A stretch of DNA of 18,909 nucleotides from Chloroflexota bacterium. Its GTDB lineage: Bacteria > Chloroflexota > Limnocylindria > P2-11E. Of this stretch, positions 13,361-18,909 are shown one piece after another. The translations under genes were made by a program, and so were the position numbers. The DNA lies in contig VBEU01000074.1 in assembly GCA_005883775.1 (NCBI GenBank), positions 4,901-23,809 of the forward strand, read 5' to 3'. The first letter of the stretch is position 1; each line of letters opens with the position of its first letter. The notes under the pieces were generated by a model, which saw only the letters and a list, made by a program, of their open reading frames with translations, searched no databases and was not told where the DNA came from.

Positions 13361-15330
13361 CGGGATACAACGAGGCTATACGCACCCGTCCCTTCGTTCC
13401 CGATCGCGAGCGTGACCTTCCAGGTGCCCGGATCGAGCCCGGCGACATCGAACTTGTATCGGCCCGGACCGAACGTCGCTGGGTCTTCGACCGCGTCGAG
13501 CGGCGCCTGCGACGACGGGCCGGAGAATGTCGCGTGCAGCTTCTTGCCGACGACCGGGTTGCCGTCCGCCCCCACCACCACGGCGAACAGGGTGAGCGGC
13601 GCGCCGGACTGCGGTGCGGCCGGGTCGGTGAAGACAATGACCAGATAGGGGCCGATCGTCAGAGGCGGTGCGGCGGTCGAGCCGCCTCCGCCGGGCGCGC
13701 TCACCGGAACAGTGAAGACCGTGCTCACATCCTCCTTCCCCGCGAGCCGAACGATCGTCTGGATCTTCCACGTCCCGTACATGGCGGTGGGGCTGCCTTC
13801 GGCGACGTACTCGCCCGCGGCGCGCTCGGTCGCGACGAGCTCCTGCTGACCCATGTCGTGCTCGACCATCGTGAAGCGGAACGCGACCTTCTCCGCGCCG
13901 GCGACCGGCGTTAGACCCTCGTGCACGCGCAGCACGTAGGTGTTGCGGCCGGCGCCGCCGCTCGCGACGAGCATCTCGAGACGCAGGCCGGACACGTGCT
14001 GCGTCTGGTCATATGCCGACGCCGACGGCTGCGCCGGCGGCGCGAGAGCGGTGAGCACAGAGGCGGCGACGATGATCACGATGAAGATCCCGGTCTCGGC
14101 CATCGTGTCGCGGATCAGGGCGGTGCGCGCGCGGATCCCTGCGCGCAATCGCGGACCCCAGCGCAGGAGGTTGAGCGCCCCGATCGCGAGCGCCACCAGG
14201 ACGAGGACGATCTTCACCGCGAGCGCGACACCGTACGGGGTCTCGTACAGATCGTTGATGAGCACAAGGCGGTTGAAGGCCTGCAGCACCCCGGCGGTAA
14301 TGAGCAGCGCCGTCGCGATCAGCGCGCTCACCGAGAAACGCCAGACCGTGGCGCCGAGGGCTCTTGCGTCTTCAGCCGTGTCGTCGTGGCCCGCAAGGAG
14401 CACGCACCAAAGCAGCGCGACGACACCTCCGGTCCATACCGAGACGGAGAGAACGTGGACGAAGTCGAGAGCCATGCTCTCCAGGCTCCCGAGCGCGGTC
14501 GCGTGCGAAACGAGGGTCGCCGTCATCGCGGCAGCGATGCCCGCGGCGAGGGCGATCATCCGTCGCGGCCTGACGGTCCCGAGCGGACCGATCGTCATGA
14601 CGCCACCGCCCGCGATCGCGGCGACCGGTCGCATCAATGCGAGCCGTGGCGTGACCGAGACCGCGGCGAGCACGAGACCGGCGAAGGCGCGCACACCGAG
14701 CATGACGCCGAGCCGGGGCGGAAGCTTCGCGCCCTGATCGACGATGAGCATCAGCGATCCCGCGACGACGAGCACTCCGGCGATGCAGAGAAGCCACGAC
14801 TCTCGACGCGGGTCGATGCCCGCCGGAGCCACGAAGAGGACGAAGAACGCGGTGCCCAGGCCGAGGGCGATGCCGCTGTACGACAGCGCGCGGCCGGCGA
14901 TCTCGAGCAGCGACGGAGGCGGCGCCGCTTCCGCGACCTGGGGCACGGGCGGGAGCGGACCGTTCCCGATTACGAAGGCGAAGTTGCCTTTCGTCGTGTG
15001 ACCATCGACCGCGCTCGTCGCGGTCCACGCGACCACGTAGCCGCCGTCACCGATAAGCCCGACGGCGACCCGCAGTCCATTCGGGTCGCCCGAGGGCGTC
15101 ACCGGCCCGGTGTCGTGGCGTTTGCCGGTGGCGGTGTCCAGAACCTGGATCTCGCTTCCCTTCGGATCCGGCGGCTCGCTGAACTCGATGCGTATCTCGG
15201 CCGGAGCCTTCACCAAACGCGCGTCGGCCGCGGGATTCGAGCGCACGTAGTTCGCATGCGCCTCCGCGGCGCCGCTCAGCAGAACGGCGCCGCCGAGGAC
15301 GCAGGCGACGATGACCGCGAGGTGTCGCAT
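13357..15330 (-). CDS. CopC-CopD fusion copper-resistance/import protein with extra C-terminal region
   Basis: A 657-aa protein. The signal peptide (about 1-24) ends AEA, and cleavage would leave His25 as the mature N-terminus, the usual first Cu(II) ligand of CopC. The CopC domain (25-125) ends with the VDGH segment carrying Asp109 and His111. The CopD part (about 135-430) contains about eight membrane segments, as in Bacillus YcnJ and other CopCD fusions. Residues about 440-657 form an additional extracytoplasmic beta-rich region: one YtkA/FixH-like half (YVLRVHEGLTPV, FTMVEHDMGQQ), a Gly/Ser/Thr linker, and a second beta domain. The role is copper binding and uptake across the membrane. 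The ATG overlaps the upstream stop by 1 base (TGATG); the stop overlaps the 65-aa gene by 4. Confidence 0.93.
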   Translation of the reverse strand: MRHLAVIVACVLGGAVLLSGAAEAHANYVRSNPAADARLVKAPAEIRIEFSEPPDPKGSEIQVLDTATGKRHDTGPVTPSGDPNGLRVAVGLIGDGGYVVAWTATSAVDGHTTKGNFAFVIGNGPLPPVPQVAEAAPPPSLLEIAGRALSYSGIALGLGTAFFVLFVAPAGIDPRRESWLLCIAGVLVVAGSLMLIVDQGAKLPPRLGVMLGVRAFAGLVLAAVSVTPRLALMRPVAAIAGGGVMTIGPLGTVRPRRMIALAAGIAAAMTATLVSHATALGSLESMALDFVHVLSVSVWTGGVVALLWCVLLAGHDDTAEDARALGATVWRFSVSALIATALLITAGVLQAFNRLVLINDLYETPYGVALAVKIVLVLVALAIGALNLLRWGPRLRAGIRARTALIRDTMAETGIFIVIIVAASVLTALAPPAQPSASAYDQTQHVSGLRLEMLVASGGAGRNTYVLRVHEGLTPVAGAEKVAFRFTMVEHDMGQQELVATERAAGEYVAEGSPTAMYGTWKIQTIVRLAGKEDVSTVFTVPVSAPGGGGSTAAPPLTIGPYLVIVFTDPAAPQSGAPLTLFAVVVGADGNPVVGKKLHATFSGPSSQAPLDAVEDPATFGPGRYKFDVAGLDPGTWKVTLAIGNEGTGAYSLVVSR

Positions 15331-15911
15331 CAGCGTCGCCGCGTGACCAGTCCGCCCACAGACGCGAGCAAGGCGAGGCCAGCGATGACGATCGCCGCAA
15401 TCACGAGCGTCTGCATCGAGTCGAGGCGTGCGGAGAGGTCCGCGTTCGCCGCGACTCGATCCGGGAACTGCAGCTGGTCGGTCGATACCACCCCGTCGAA
15501 CGTGTTTGGACCCGACTCAAAGCGCTCATCGACCTTCGTCGAACCCACATCGCCGAAAACATGAAAAATGTAATCGCCGACCTTCGTGGGTACGAAGGCT
15601 CCGGTGTAGTGGCCCGGGCTCTCTTCATCGGTCGCGAGATCGAGCACCAGCTTCTTGGCGCCGCCGCCGACGATGACCTCCGCCTGAAGCGAGGTCGCAA
15701 GACCCTCGACGGGCTTTGAGCTGCTTGTCTCGGTGACGTCGAGGCTCAGGCCGTTCGCCGCGTTCACGTACGCAGGCTCGTTGATCCACCCGACCACGAA
15801 CGTATAGGGGCCGACGCTGCGATGTTCGTGGCCGAGCGCGACGTTCGATGTGACGGCGAAGCTTGACGCGACGATGGCGAGCGTCGCCAGCGCCGCGAGC
15901 ACACGCGACAT
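15330..15911 (-). CDS. Secreted, C-terminally anchored YtkA/CopC-operon type protein
   Basis: A 193-aa protein with an N-terminal signal (about 1-26, cleaved near the GHEHRS segment), an extracytoplasmic beta-rich domain (about 27-160) and a C-terminal membrane anchor (about 167-188) ending in an RRR stop-transfer. HEHRSVGPYTFVVGWINEPA resembles the start of YtkA-like or similar domains found beside CopC/CopD. Two His near the mature N-terminus (HEH) could bind metal; this is inference. The ATG 15911 start is supported by GGAGG (15921-15917) 5 nt upstream. Its stop overlaps the CopCD start by one base. It is probably the head of the tightly coupled four-gene block. Confidence 0.82.
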   Translation of the reverse strand: MSRVLAALATLAIVASSFAVTSNVALGHEHRSVGPYTFVVGWINEPAYVNAANGLSLDVTETSSSKPVEGLATSLQAEVIVGGGAKKLVLDLATDEESPGHYTGAFVPTKVGDYIFHVFGDVGSTKVDERFESGPNTFDGVVSTDQLQFPDRVAANADLSARLDSMQTLVIAAIVIAGLALLASVGGLVTRRR

Positions 15912-15916
15912 AGGAC

Positions 15917-15921
15917 CCTCC
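15917..15921 (-). promoter_or_regulatory. Ribosome binding site (GGAGG) at the head of the CopCD block
   Basis: GGGAGGG on the minus strand lies 4-5 nt before ATG 15911. A Shine-Dalgarno this strong suggests the transcript is leadered, perhaps reading through from the 122-aa gene that ends 43 nt upstream. Confidence 0.65.
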
Positions 15922-15954
15922 CAGGTCTTTCTTTGGGTCGCGGCGAAGGAGGGT

Positions 15955-16323
15955 CTAGGTCCGAGGGGGTCCGAGAAGAAGTGGCGCGCCCCAGAGCGCG
16001 CGCGAGATCAGCGGGATCGGGACCTCGGCCGTGGGCCGGCGCGTGGGTCGCGGAAGTCGCGGCCATGCGAAGACCAGCAGGGCCAGGGCGACCGCCGCGA
16101 GGCTCATCGCGAGAGGCGAGACCATCTCAAATTTCTGCCCGCGGGCGTAGAGCTGCTGAAGGTGCATCAGGAAGATGGGGAAGCGGTATGCCGCGAGCAC
16201 GTGATCGTGGAACGCCGGCGTGCCTGGCGGATCGATGTGCGGCGCGACGACCAGGCCGGCACCCGCGAGGGTCGAACCGGTCGCCGCGAGCGAAAAGACC
16301 GCTATCGCGAGAAGGCGGCGCAC
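15955..16323 (-). CDS. Hypothetical small membrane protein upstream of the CopCD block
   Basis: A 122-aa protein I do not recognise. From GTG 16323 it begins VRRLLAIAVFSLAATGS, a signal or first membrane segment (about 4-24). A periplasm-facing loop follows with His residues (PHIDPPGTPAFHDHVLAAYR). A second membrane segment lies about 71-90 (MVSPLAMSLAAVALALLVFA), then a basic Pro/Arg tail and a short hydrophobic end. Upstream in-frame extension would run through the fur gene. GTG 16323 is preceded by TATCCT at 8 nt (possible leaderless -10). It lies 43 bp before the YtkA-like gene on the same strand and is likely part of the same transcription unit. The function is unknown; the position suggests copper or oxidase assembly. 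Confidence 0.62.
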   Translation of the reverse strand: MRRLLAIAVFSLAATGSTLAGAGLVVAPHIDPPGTPAFHDHVLAAYRFPIFLMHLQQLYARGQKFEMVSPLAMSLAAVALALLVFAWPRLPRPTRRPTAEVPIPLISRALWGAPLLLGPPRT

Positions 16324-16331
16324 CTCTTCAC

Positions 16332-16337
16332 AGGATA
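16332..16337 (-). promoter_or_regulatory. Putative leaderless -10 element (TATCCT) for the 122-aa membrane protein gene
   Basis: TATCCT on the minus strand ends 8 nt before GTG 16323, within the 35-bp gap behind the fur-family gene. It would give the copper cluster its own promoter, separate from the regulator. Confidence 0.45.
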
Positions 16338-16358
16338 CGGCCCGCGATTGCGTCCGGA

Positions 16359-16769
16359 CTAGGGCGCGCACTCGCGGCATATCCCCACGATCGCGGAGTG
16401 GGCGAGGTCGGCGCGAAAGCCCTGCTCGTTCCGCAGCCGACGTCCGAGCGGCTCGAGCATGCGGAGCGCGATCTCCTGCTCGGAGCCGCAGCGCCGGCAC
16501 ACCAGGTGGCCGTGCCGCTCGACATCCGCGCGATGCCATCGCGTCACGCGATCGTCGAGATGGGTGTGGGTGACGTAACCGAGCTCCTCGAGCGCTTCGA
16601 GGTTGCGATAGACGGTCGACGGATCGATCTGCGGATGGCGCGCACGGATCTGGCGCGCGATCTCCTCCGCCGTGGTGTGGTGGCGCGCGCGTTGGAGCGC
16701 GTCGAGCACCAGGCGCCGCTGTACCGTCATGCGCCTTCCCTTGGAGCGGATGTCGTCCGCCACACTCAC
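16359..16769 (-). CDS. Fur-family metalloregulator, probable Nur (nickel) type
   Basis: A 136-aa Fur-superfamily repressor. The N-terminal winged helix (about 10-75) carries RRMTVQRRLVLDAL and the recognition segment DPSTVYRNLEALEELGYV (49-66). The dimerization domain has HGHLVCRRC (Cys91, Cys94) and GICREC (Cys131, Cys134), forming a structural zinc site, with His88 and His124 as candidate sensing ligands. Fur, Zur, PerR and Nur cannot be separated on sequence alone. The divergent neighbour is a nickel/cobalt permease whose promoter carries TTGCRA half-sites like those of Nur, so Nur is the best guess. The start is GTG 16769, with AGCAGG ending 7 nt upstream; GTG 16763 is the alternative. 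Confidence 0.9.
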   Translation of the reverse strand: MSVADDIRSKGRRMTVQRRLVLDALQRARHHTTAEEIARQIRARHPQIDPSTVYRNLEALEELGYVTHTHLDDRVTRWHRADVERHGHLVCRRCGSEQEIALRMLEPLGRRLRNEQGFRADLAHSAIVGICRECAP

Positions 16770-16886
16770 TTCGTTACCTGCTCAATCTCTTGGCTGCGCC
16801 TCGAGACGCGCTCAAGGCTGAACGTCTCGCTCCTCGCGAGTGAATCGCTCGTCGCTCGTTAAACCGCCTCATCTCGCGAGACTGCG

Positions 16887-16933
16887 GCAATCGCAAGTGT
16901 CTTGCAAGAGTCCACTATTGCGAGAACTTGCGA
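16887..16933. promoter_or_regulatory. Nur-box-like operator cluster (TTGCRA half-sites) at the NiCoT promoter
   Basis: TCGCAA (16891-16896), 5 nt, then TTGCAA (16902-16907) form an inverted pair one base off the published Streptomyces Nur box pattern TTGCAA-N5-TTGCAA. Two further direct half-sites TTGCGA follow at 16918-16923 and 16928-16933, the last abutting the putative -10. The sites lie between the Fur-family gene and the NiCoT gene, so repression of NiCoT, and perhaps autoregulation, is plausible. Confidence 0.55.
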
Positions 16934-16939
16934 TAACCT
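16934..16939 (+). promoter_or_regulatory. Putative leaderless -10 element (TAACCT) for the NiCoT gene
   Basis: TAACCT ends 7 nt before GTG 16947. It directly follows the last TTGCGA half-site, so a bound repressor would block RNA polymerase. Confidence 0.5.
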
Positions 16940-16946
16940 TCGAGGC

Positions 16947-17867
16947 GTGGACCTCAGCACCGCGGTGCTCCTCCTAGGAATGGCCGCGCTCGGATTCCGG
17001 CACGGCTTCGACTGGGACCACATCGCCGCCATCACCGACATCACGAGCACAACGAGCGCGAGCCATACCGAGGCAGAGGTGCCGGCGGGCGCTCCGATGC
17101 CCTCGCACGGCCACGAACCCGCCGAGCTGCGCGGCCACGAGCACGAGCACGCGGCCACCGGCGCAGGTGCGATGCACGCCTTCGGAGAATCCCGGTTCGC
17201 ACACGAGGAGCGCCACGCCGTCGGCCTCGCCACGCTCTACGCGCTCGGGCACGCCTCGGTCGTGCTCGTTCTCGGGATCGCCGCGCTCCTGCTCGGCGCG
17301 GTGCTTCCGCCGTGGGTCGACCCGATCCTCGAGCGGGTCGTCGGAGTGACCCTCGTCCTGCTTGGAGTGTGGGTGCTCTTCTCCGTTTATCAGTACCTTC
17401 GCGGCAAGGGCGAGTTCCGCCTCCGCAGCCGCTGGATGCTCGTCTTCGACTTCATTCGCTACGGCTGGGGCGCGCTCCAGGCGCGCATCCACGGCCACGA
17501 GCACACGCCCTCTGTCCATGCCTCCCAGTACGGGCCGAAGACCGCGTTCGGGGTCGGGATGATCCACGGCGTCGGCGCCGAGACAGGCTCCCAGGCCCTG
17601 CTCCTCGCCGGGATCGCGGGCGTCACCGGCGTAACGGGGATCGTCATCCTGCTCGCGTTCGTCGTCGGACTCCTCGCTTCGAACACGCTCGTCGCGGTCG
17701 TTAGCGCGTCAGGATTCATCGGAGCGCAGCGCCTGCGGACGGTCTACGTCGTGGTCGGCTTTGTCGCGGGCCTCGGGAGCCTGCTCATCGGGATCCTTTT
17801 CATCAGCGGGCTCGGCACGGCCCTTCCGGATCTGCAGCAGGTGCTCTTCGGCGCCCACACCGAATAG
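16947..17867 (+). CDS. Nickel/cobalt permease, NiCoT family
   Basis: A 306-aa inner-membrane permease. The TM1-TM2 signature RHGFDWDH (residues 18-25) satisfies the family HX4DH motif. A long His-rich loop (about 40-90, nine His, including HGHEP and HEHEH) follows and probably binds metal. LGHASVVLVLG (100-110) and GMIHGVGAETGSQ (204-216) are the other conserved segments, with a second His cluster (HGHEH, 182-186). About seven to eight membrane segments are visible. The start is GTG 16947: it puts TM1 at the N-terminus and lies 7 nt after TAACCT. An ATG-like upstream reading (TTG 16902) would translate the operator. It is divergent from the Fur-family gene and followed by a lipoprotein gene whose -10 overlaps its stop. 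The substrate could be nickel or cobalt. Confidence 0.9.
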   Translation: MDLSTAVLLLGMAALGFRHGFDWDHIAAITDITSTTSASHTEAEVPAGAPMPSHGHEPAELRGHEHEHAATGAGAMHAFGESRFAHEERHAVGLATLYALGHASVVLVLGIAALLLGAVLPPWVDPILERVVGVTLVLLGVWVLFSVYQYLRGKGEFRLRSRWMLVFDFIRYGWGALQARIHGHEHTPSVHASQYGPKTAFGVGMIHGVGAETGSQALLLAGIAGVTGVTGIVILLAFVVGLLASNTLVAVVSASGFIGAQRLRTVYVVVGFVAGLGSLLIGILFISGLGTALPDLQQVLFGAHTE

Positions 17868-17870
17868 CCT
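17865..17870 (+). promoter_or_regulatory. Putative leaderless -10 element (TAGCCT) overlapping the NiCoT stop codon
   Basis: TAGCCT begins with the TAG stop of the NiCoT gene and ends 6 nt before GTG 17877. The same hexamer and spacing occur before tldD. Confidence 0.4.
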
Positions 17871-17876
17871 CAGGGC

Positions 17877-18320
17877 GTGCGAGTCCTCGCCGCGCTTCTC
17901 GCGCTGCTCCTCTTCACATCGTGCGGCGGCGGGCCGCCGCTGCACACCGGGGCGCCGGTCGGCGACCTCGTGATCCCAACGACCGTCCCGAACGGGAAGG
18001 TCGAGGTCGTCGTGAAGGGCACGTACGCGGTCGGCGAGATGGTCCGCGCGACGGTCCGGCTCCTACCCGCGACCGGATCGCTGCGTGGCCCGCTCGACGC
18101 GTTCATCCAGGCGAGCGGTTTTCACGGGACCGCTACGGTGCGACACCTTTCGATCGATCCGATCAGCGTGTCTGCCGGATCCGCCGAAGCTGTGGTCCAG
18201 TGGGACATGCGCGATGACAGCGGGCAAGCCGTCGGCAGCGACGACTACAGCCTGGTCTTCAGCGTGATCGACGACTCCGGGCGCACGACGAGCGTCGGCG
18301 CGACGCTGCAGGTCCGCTGA
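17877..18320 (+). CDS. Putative lipoprotein of unknown function
   Basis: A 147-aa exported lipoprotein. The signal peptide is residues 1-15, with the lipobox ending FTSC (Cys16), followed by Gly/Pro-rich sequence. The mature part is beta-rich with an Ig- or FixH-like look (VEVVVKGTYAVGEMVRATVR, then AEAVVQWDMRDDSG and YSLVFSVIDDSGRT), suggesting an extracytoplasmic binding or scaffold domain. I cannot name a family. The start is GTG 17877, 9 bp after the NiCoT stop. It ends 2 bp before the YibE/F gene, so it is likely co-transcribed with that gene and possibly with NiCoT. A role in metal handling is only contextual inference. Confidence 0.8.
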   Translation: MRVLAALLALLLFTSCGGGPPLHTGAPVGDLVIPTTVPNGKVEVVVKGTYAVGEMVRATVRLLPATGSLRGPLDAFIQASGFHGTATVRHLSIDPISVSAGSAEAVVQWDMRDDSGQAVGSDDYSLVFSVIDDSGRTTSVGATLQVR

Positions 18321-18322
18321 GG

Positions 18323-18909
18323 ATGCTTCGTCGCCTTGTCTTCGCGGTCGCCGTCGCCGCGATCGCGGCGTGCGGCGATCCGAACACCGGCGTGGGCATC
18401 GAGGTCATCGACGCGCACGTCGTGAGGGTGATCGAGACGGGCGACCACGAGGGCGCAAAGTTCCAGCGTCTCGCGGTGCAGCTCGACGGCTCGCTCTATC
18501 GCGGCGAGGTCGTGGAGCTCGAGTGGGACGGCCGGCGGGCGCTCAACGAGAACGGCTTCCTCTCTCCGGGCGACCGCGTCCTGCTGACGCTCAGCCGGAC
18601 CGGAAGCACCCGCACGTACACGATCTCCGAGATCGTCCGCCTTCCATCGCTCTGGCCGTTCGTGGTCGTCCTCGCTGCCGCGCTCATCGTGGTCGGGCGG
18701 TGGAAGGGTCTCGCTTCGCTCGCCGGCCTCGGCGCGAGCATCGCCGTGTTCCTCCTGGCCGTCCTGCCGGCGGTGCGGAACGGTGACGATCCGCTCCTCG
18801 CGACCCTCGTCGGTTCGATCGGCGTGCTCGTCGTCGCCGTCTTCGTCGTCCATGGCTTCAACCGGAAGAGCGTTGCCGCCCTGCTCGGCACGCTCGGGAC
18901 GCTCGTGCT
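18323..18909 (+). CDS. YibE/F-family membrane protein, C-terminus cut by window edge
   Basis: The 195 codons visible encode the start of a YibE/F-like protein, a family of polytopic membrane proteins of unknown or proposed transport function. An N-terminal signal ends IAAC (Cys17), so it may also be lipidated. The soluble domain (about 22-108) contains the family pattern HEGAKFQRLAVQL, NENGFLSPGDRVLL and YTISEIVRLPSL. The first membrane segments follow (about 112-128 and 134-152), with VGRWKGLASLAGL between them, then NGDDPLLATLVGS and a third segment. ATG 18323 lies 2 bp after the lipoprotein stop; GAGG (18319-18322) touches the ATG and is too close to be an ideal Shine-Dalgarno, so translational coupling is likely. 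The remaining membrane segments lie beyond the window. Confidence 0.88.
   Translation, partial: MLRRLVFAVAVAAIAACGDPNTGVGIEVIDAHVVRVIETGDHEGAKFQRLAVQLDGSLYRGEVVELEWDGRRALNENGFLSPGDRVLLTLSRTGSTRTYTISEIVRLPSLWPFVVVLAAALIVVGRWKGLASLAGLGASIAVFLLAVLPAVRNGDDPLLATLVGSIGVLVVAVFVVHGFNRKSVAALLGTLGTLV

Noticed and set aside
13921..15564. Open 547-codon frame on the plus strand opposite CopCD and the YtkA-like gene
   Set aside because: Composition is dominated by Arg, Asp, Glu and Gly, as expected for the complement of GC-rich coding sequence. The minus strand carries clear CopC and CopD motifs and overlapped operon junctions.
1..18909. CRISPR arrays, tRNA or rRNA genes, insertion sequences and phage or plasmid modules
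   Set aside because: No regularly spaced repeats, no cloverleaf-like sequence with a conserved T-loop, no transposase or integrase reading frame, and no terminal repeats were found by eye in any gap.

Overview
This window is a high-GC, gene-dense bacterial chromosome segment with no rRNA, tRNA, CRISPR array or insertion sequence that I can see. Many genes start with GTG or TTG (one probably with CTG). Neighbours often overlap by 1-4 bases, and many first genes carry a TANNNT-like -10 hexamer only 6-9 nt before the start codon, which suggests leaderless transcription. Together with the gene content (non-mevalonate DXS, NYN nuclease, CopC-CopD fusion, NiCoT, YibE/F, TldD/TldE) this fits a deep-branching terrestrial or freshwater Gram-positive-type lineage. 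A Chloroflexota/Limnocylindria-like genome is my best guess; this is inference from style, not from a marker gene.

Layout, left to right. 1-1604 (-) is dxs, cut by the window edge, divergent by only 18 bp from an atypical SDR oxidoreductase (1623-2348, +). A 190-bp gap holds a 68-nt imperfect inverted repeat and then a DUF2269-type membrane protein (2539-3000, +). It meets a two-gene minus-strand operon tail to tail: an SGNH hydrolase and an unknown 144-aa protein. Next is a thioredoxin-reductase-like flavoprotein fused to a C-terminal cyclic-nucleotide-binding domain (about 4012-5310, +). Its 5' end looks damaged or non-canonical and collides with the SGNH start. A single-domain response regulator (5264-5707, -) overlaps its 3' end, and a lone gas-vesicle GvpA-like gene (5852-6088, +) follows.

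6096-8989 (-) is a coupled pair: an NYN-domain protein with an Arg/Gly-rich tail, then an MFS transporter that probably starts at CTG. An SRPBCC protein (9178-9720, -) is divergent from the tldD-tldE metalloprotease operon (9795-12595, +).

12606-16323 (-) is a copper/respiration-type membrane cluster: an unknown small membrane protein, an anchored periplasmic protein, a CopC-CopD fusion with an extra C-terminal region, a 65-aa single-pass protein and a membrane-anchored c-type cytochrome. The last four are stitched together by 1-4 bp overlaps. 16359-16769 (-) is a Fur-family regulator, divergent from a nickel/cobalt permease (NiCoT, 16947-17867, +). The space between them holds a cluster of TTGCRA half-sites resembling a nickel-uptake-regulator (Nur) box. 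A lipoprotein and the start of a YibE/F membrane protein (cut by the right edge) follow on the plus strand.

The points most worth a second look are the truncated TrxR-CNBD fusion, the orphan GvpA gene, the overlapping back-to-back -10 elements between dxs and the SDR gene, the window-wide leaderless promoter pattern, the Nur-like operator at the NiCoT gene, the 68-nt inverted repeat, and the NYN protein with an RGG-like tail.
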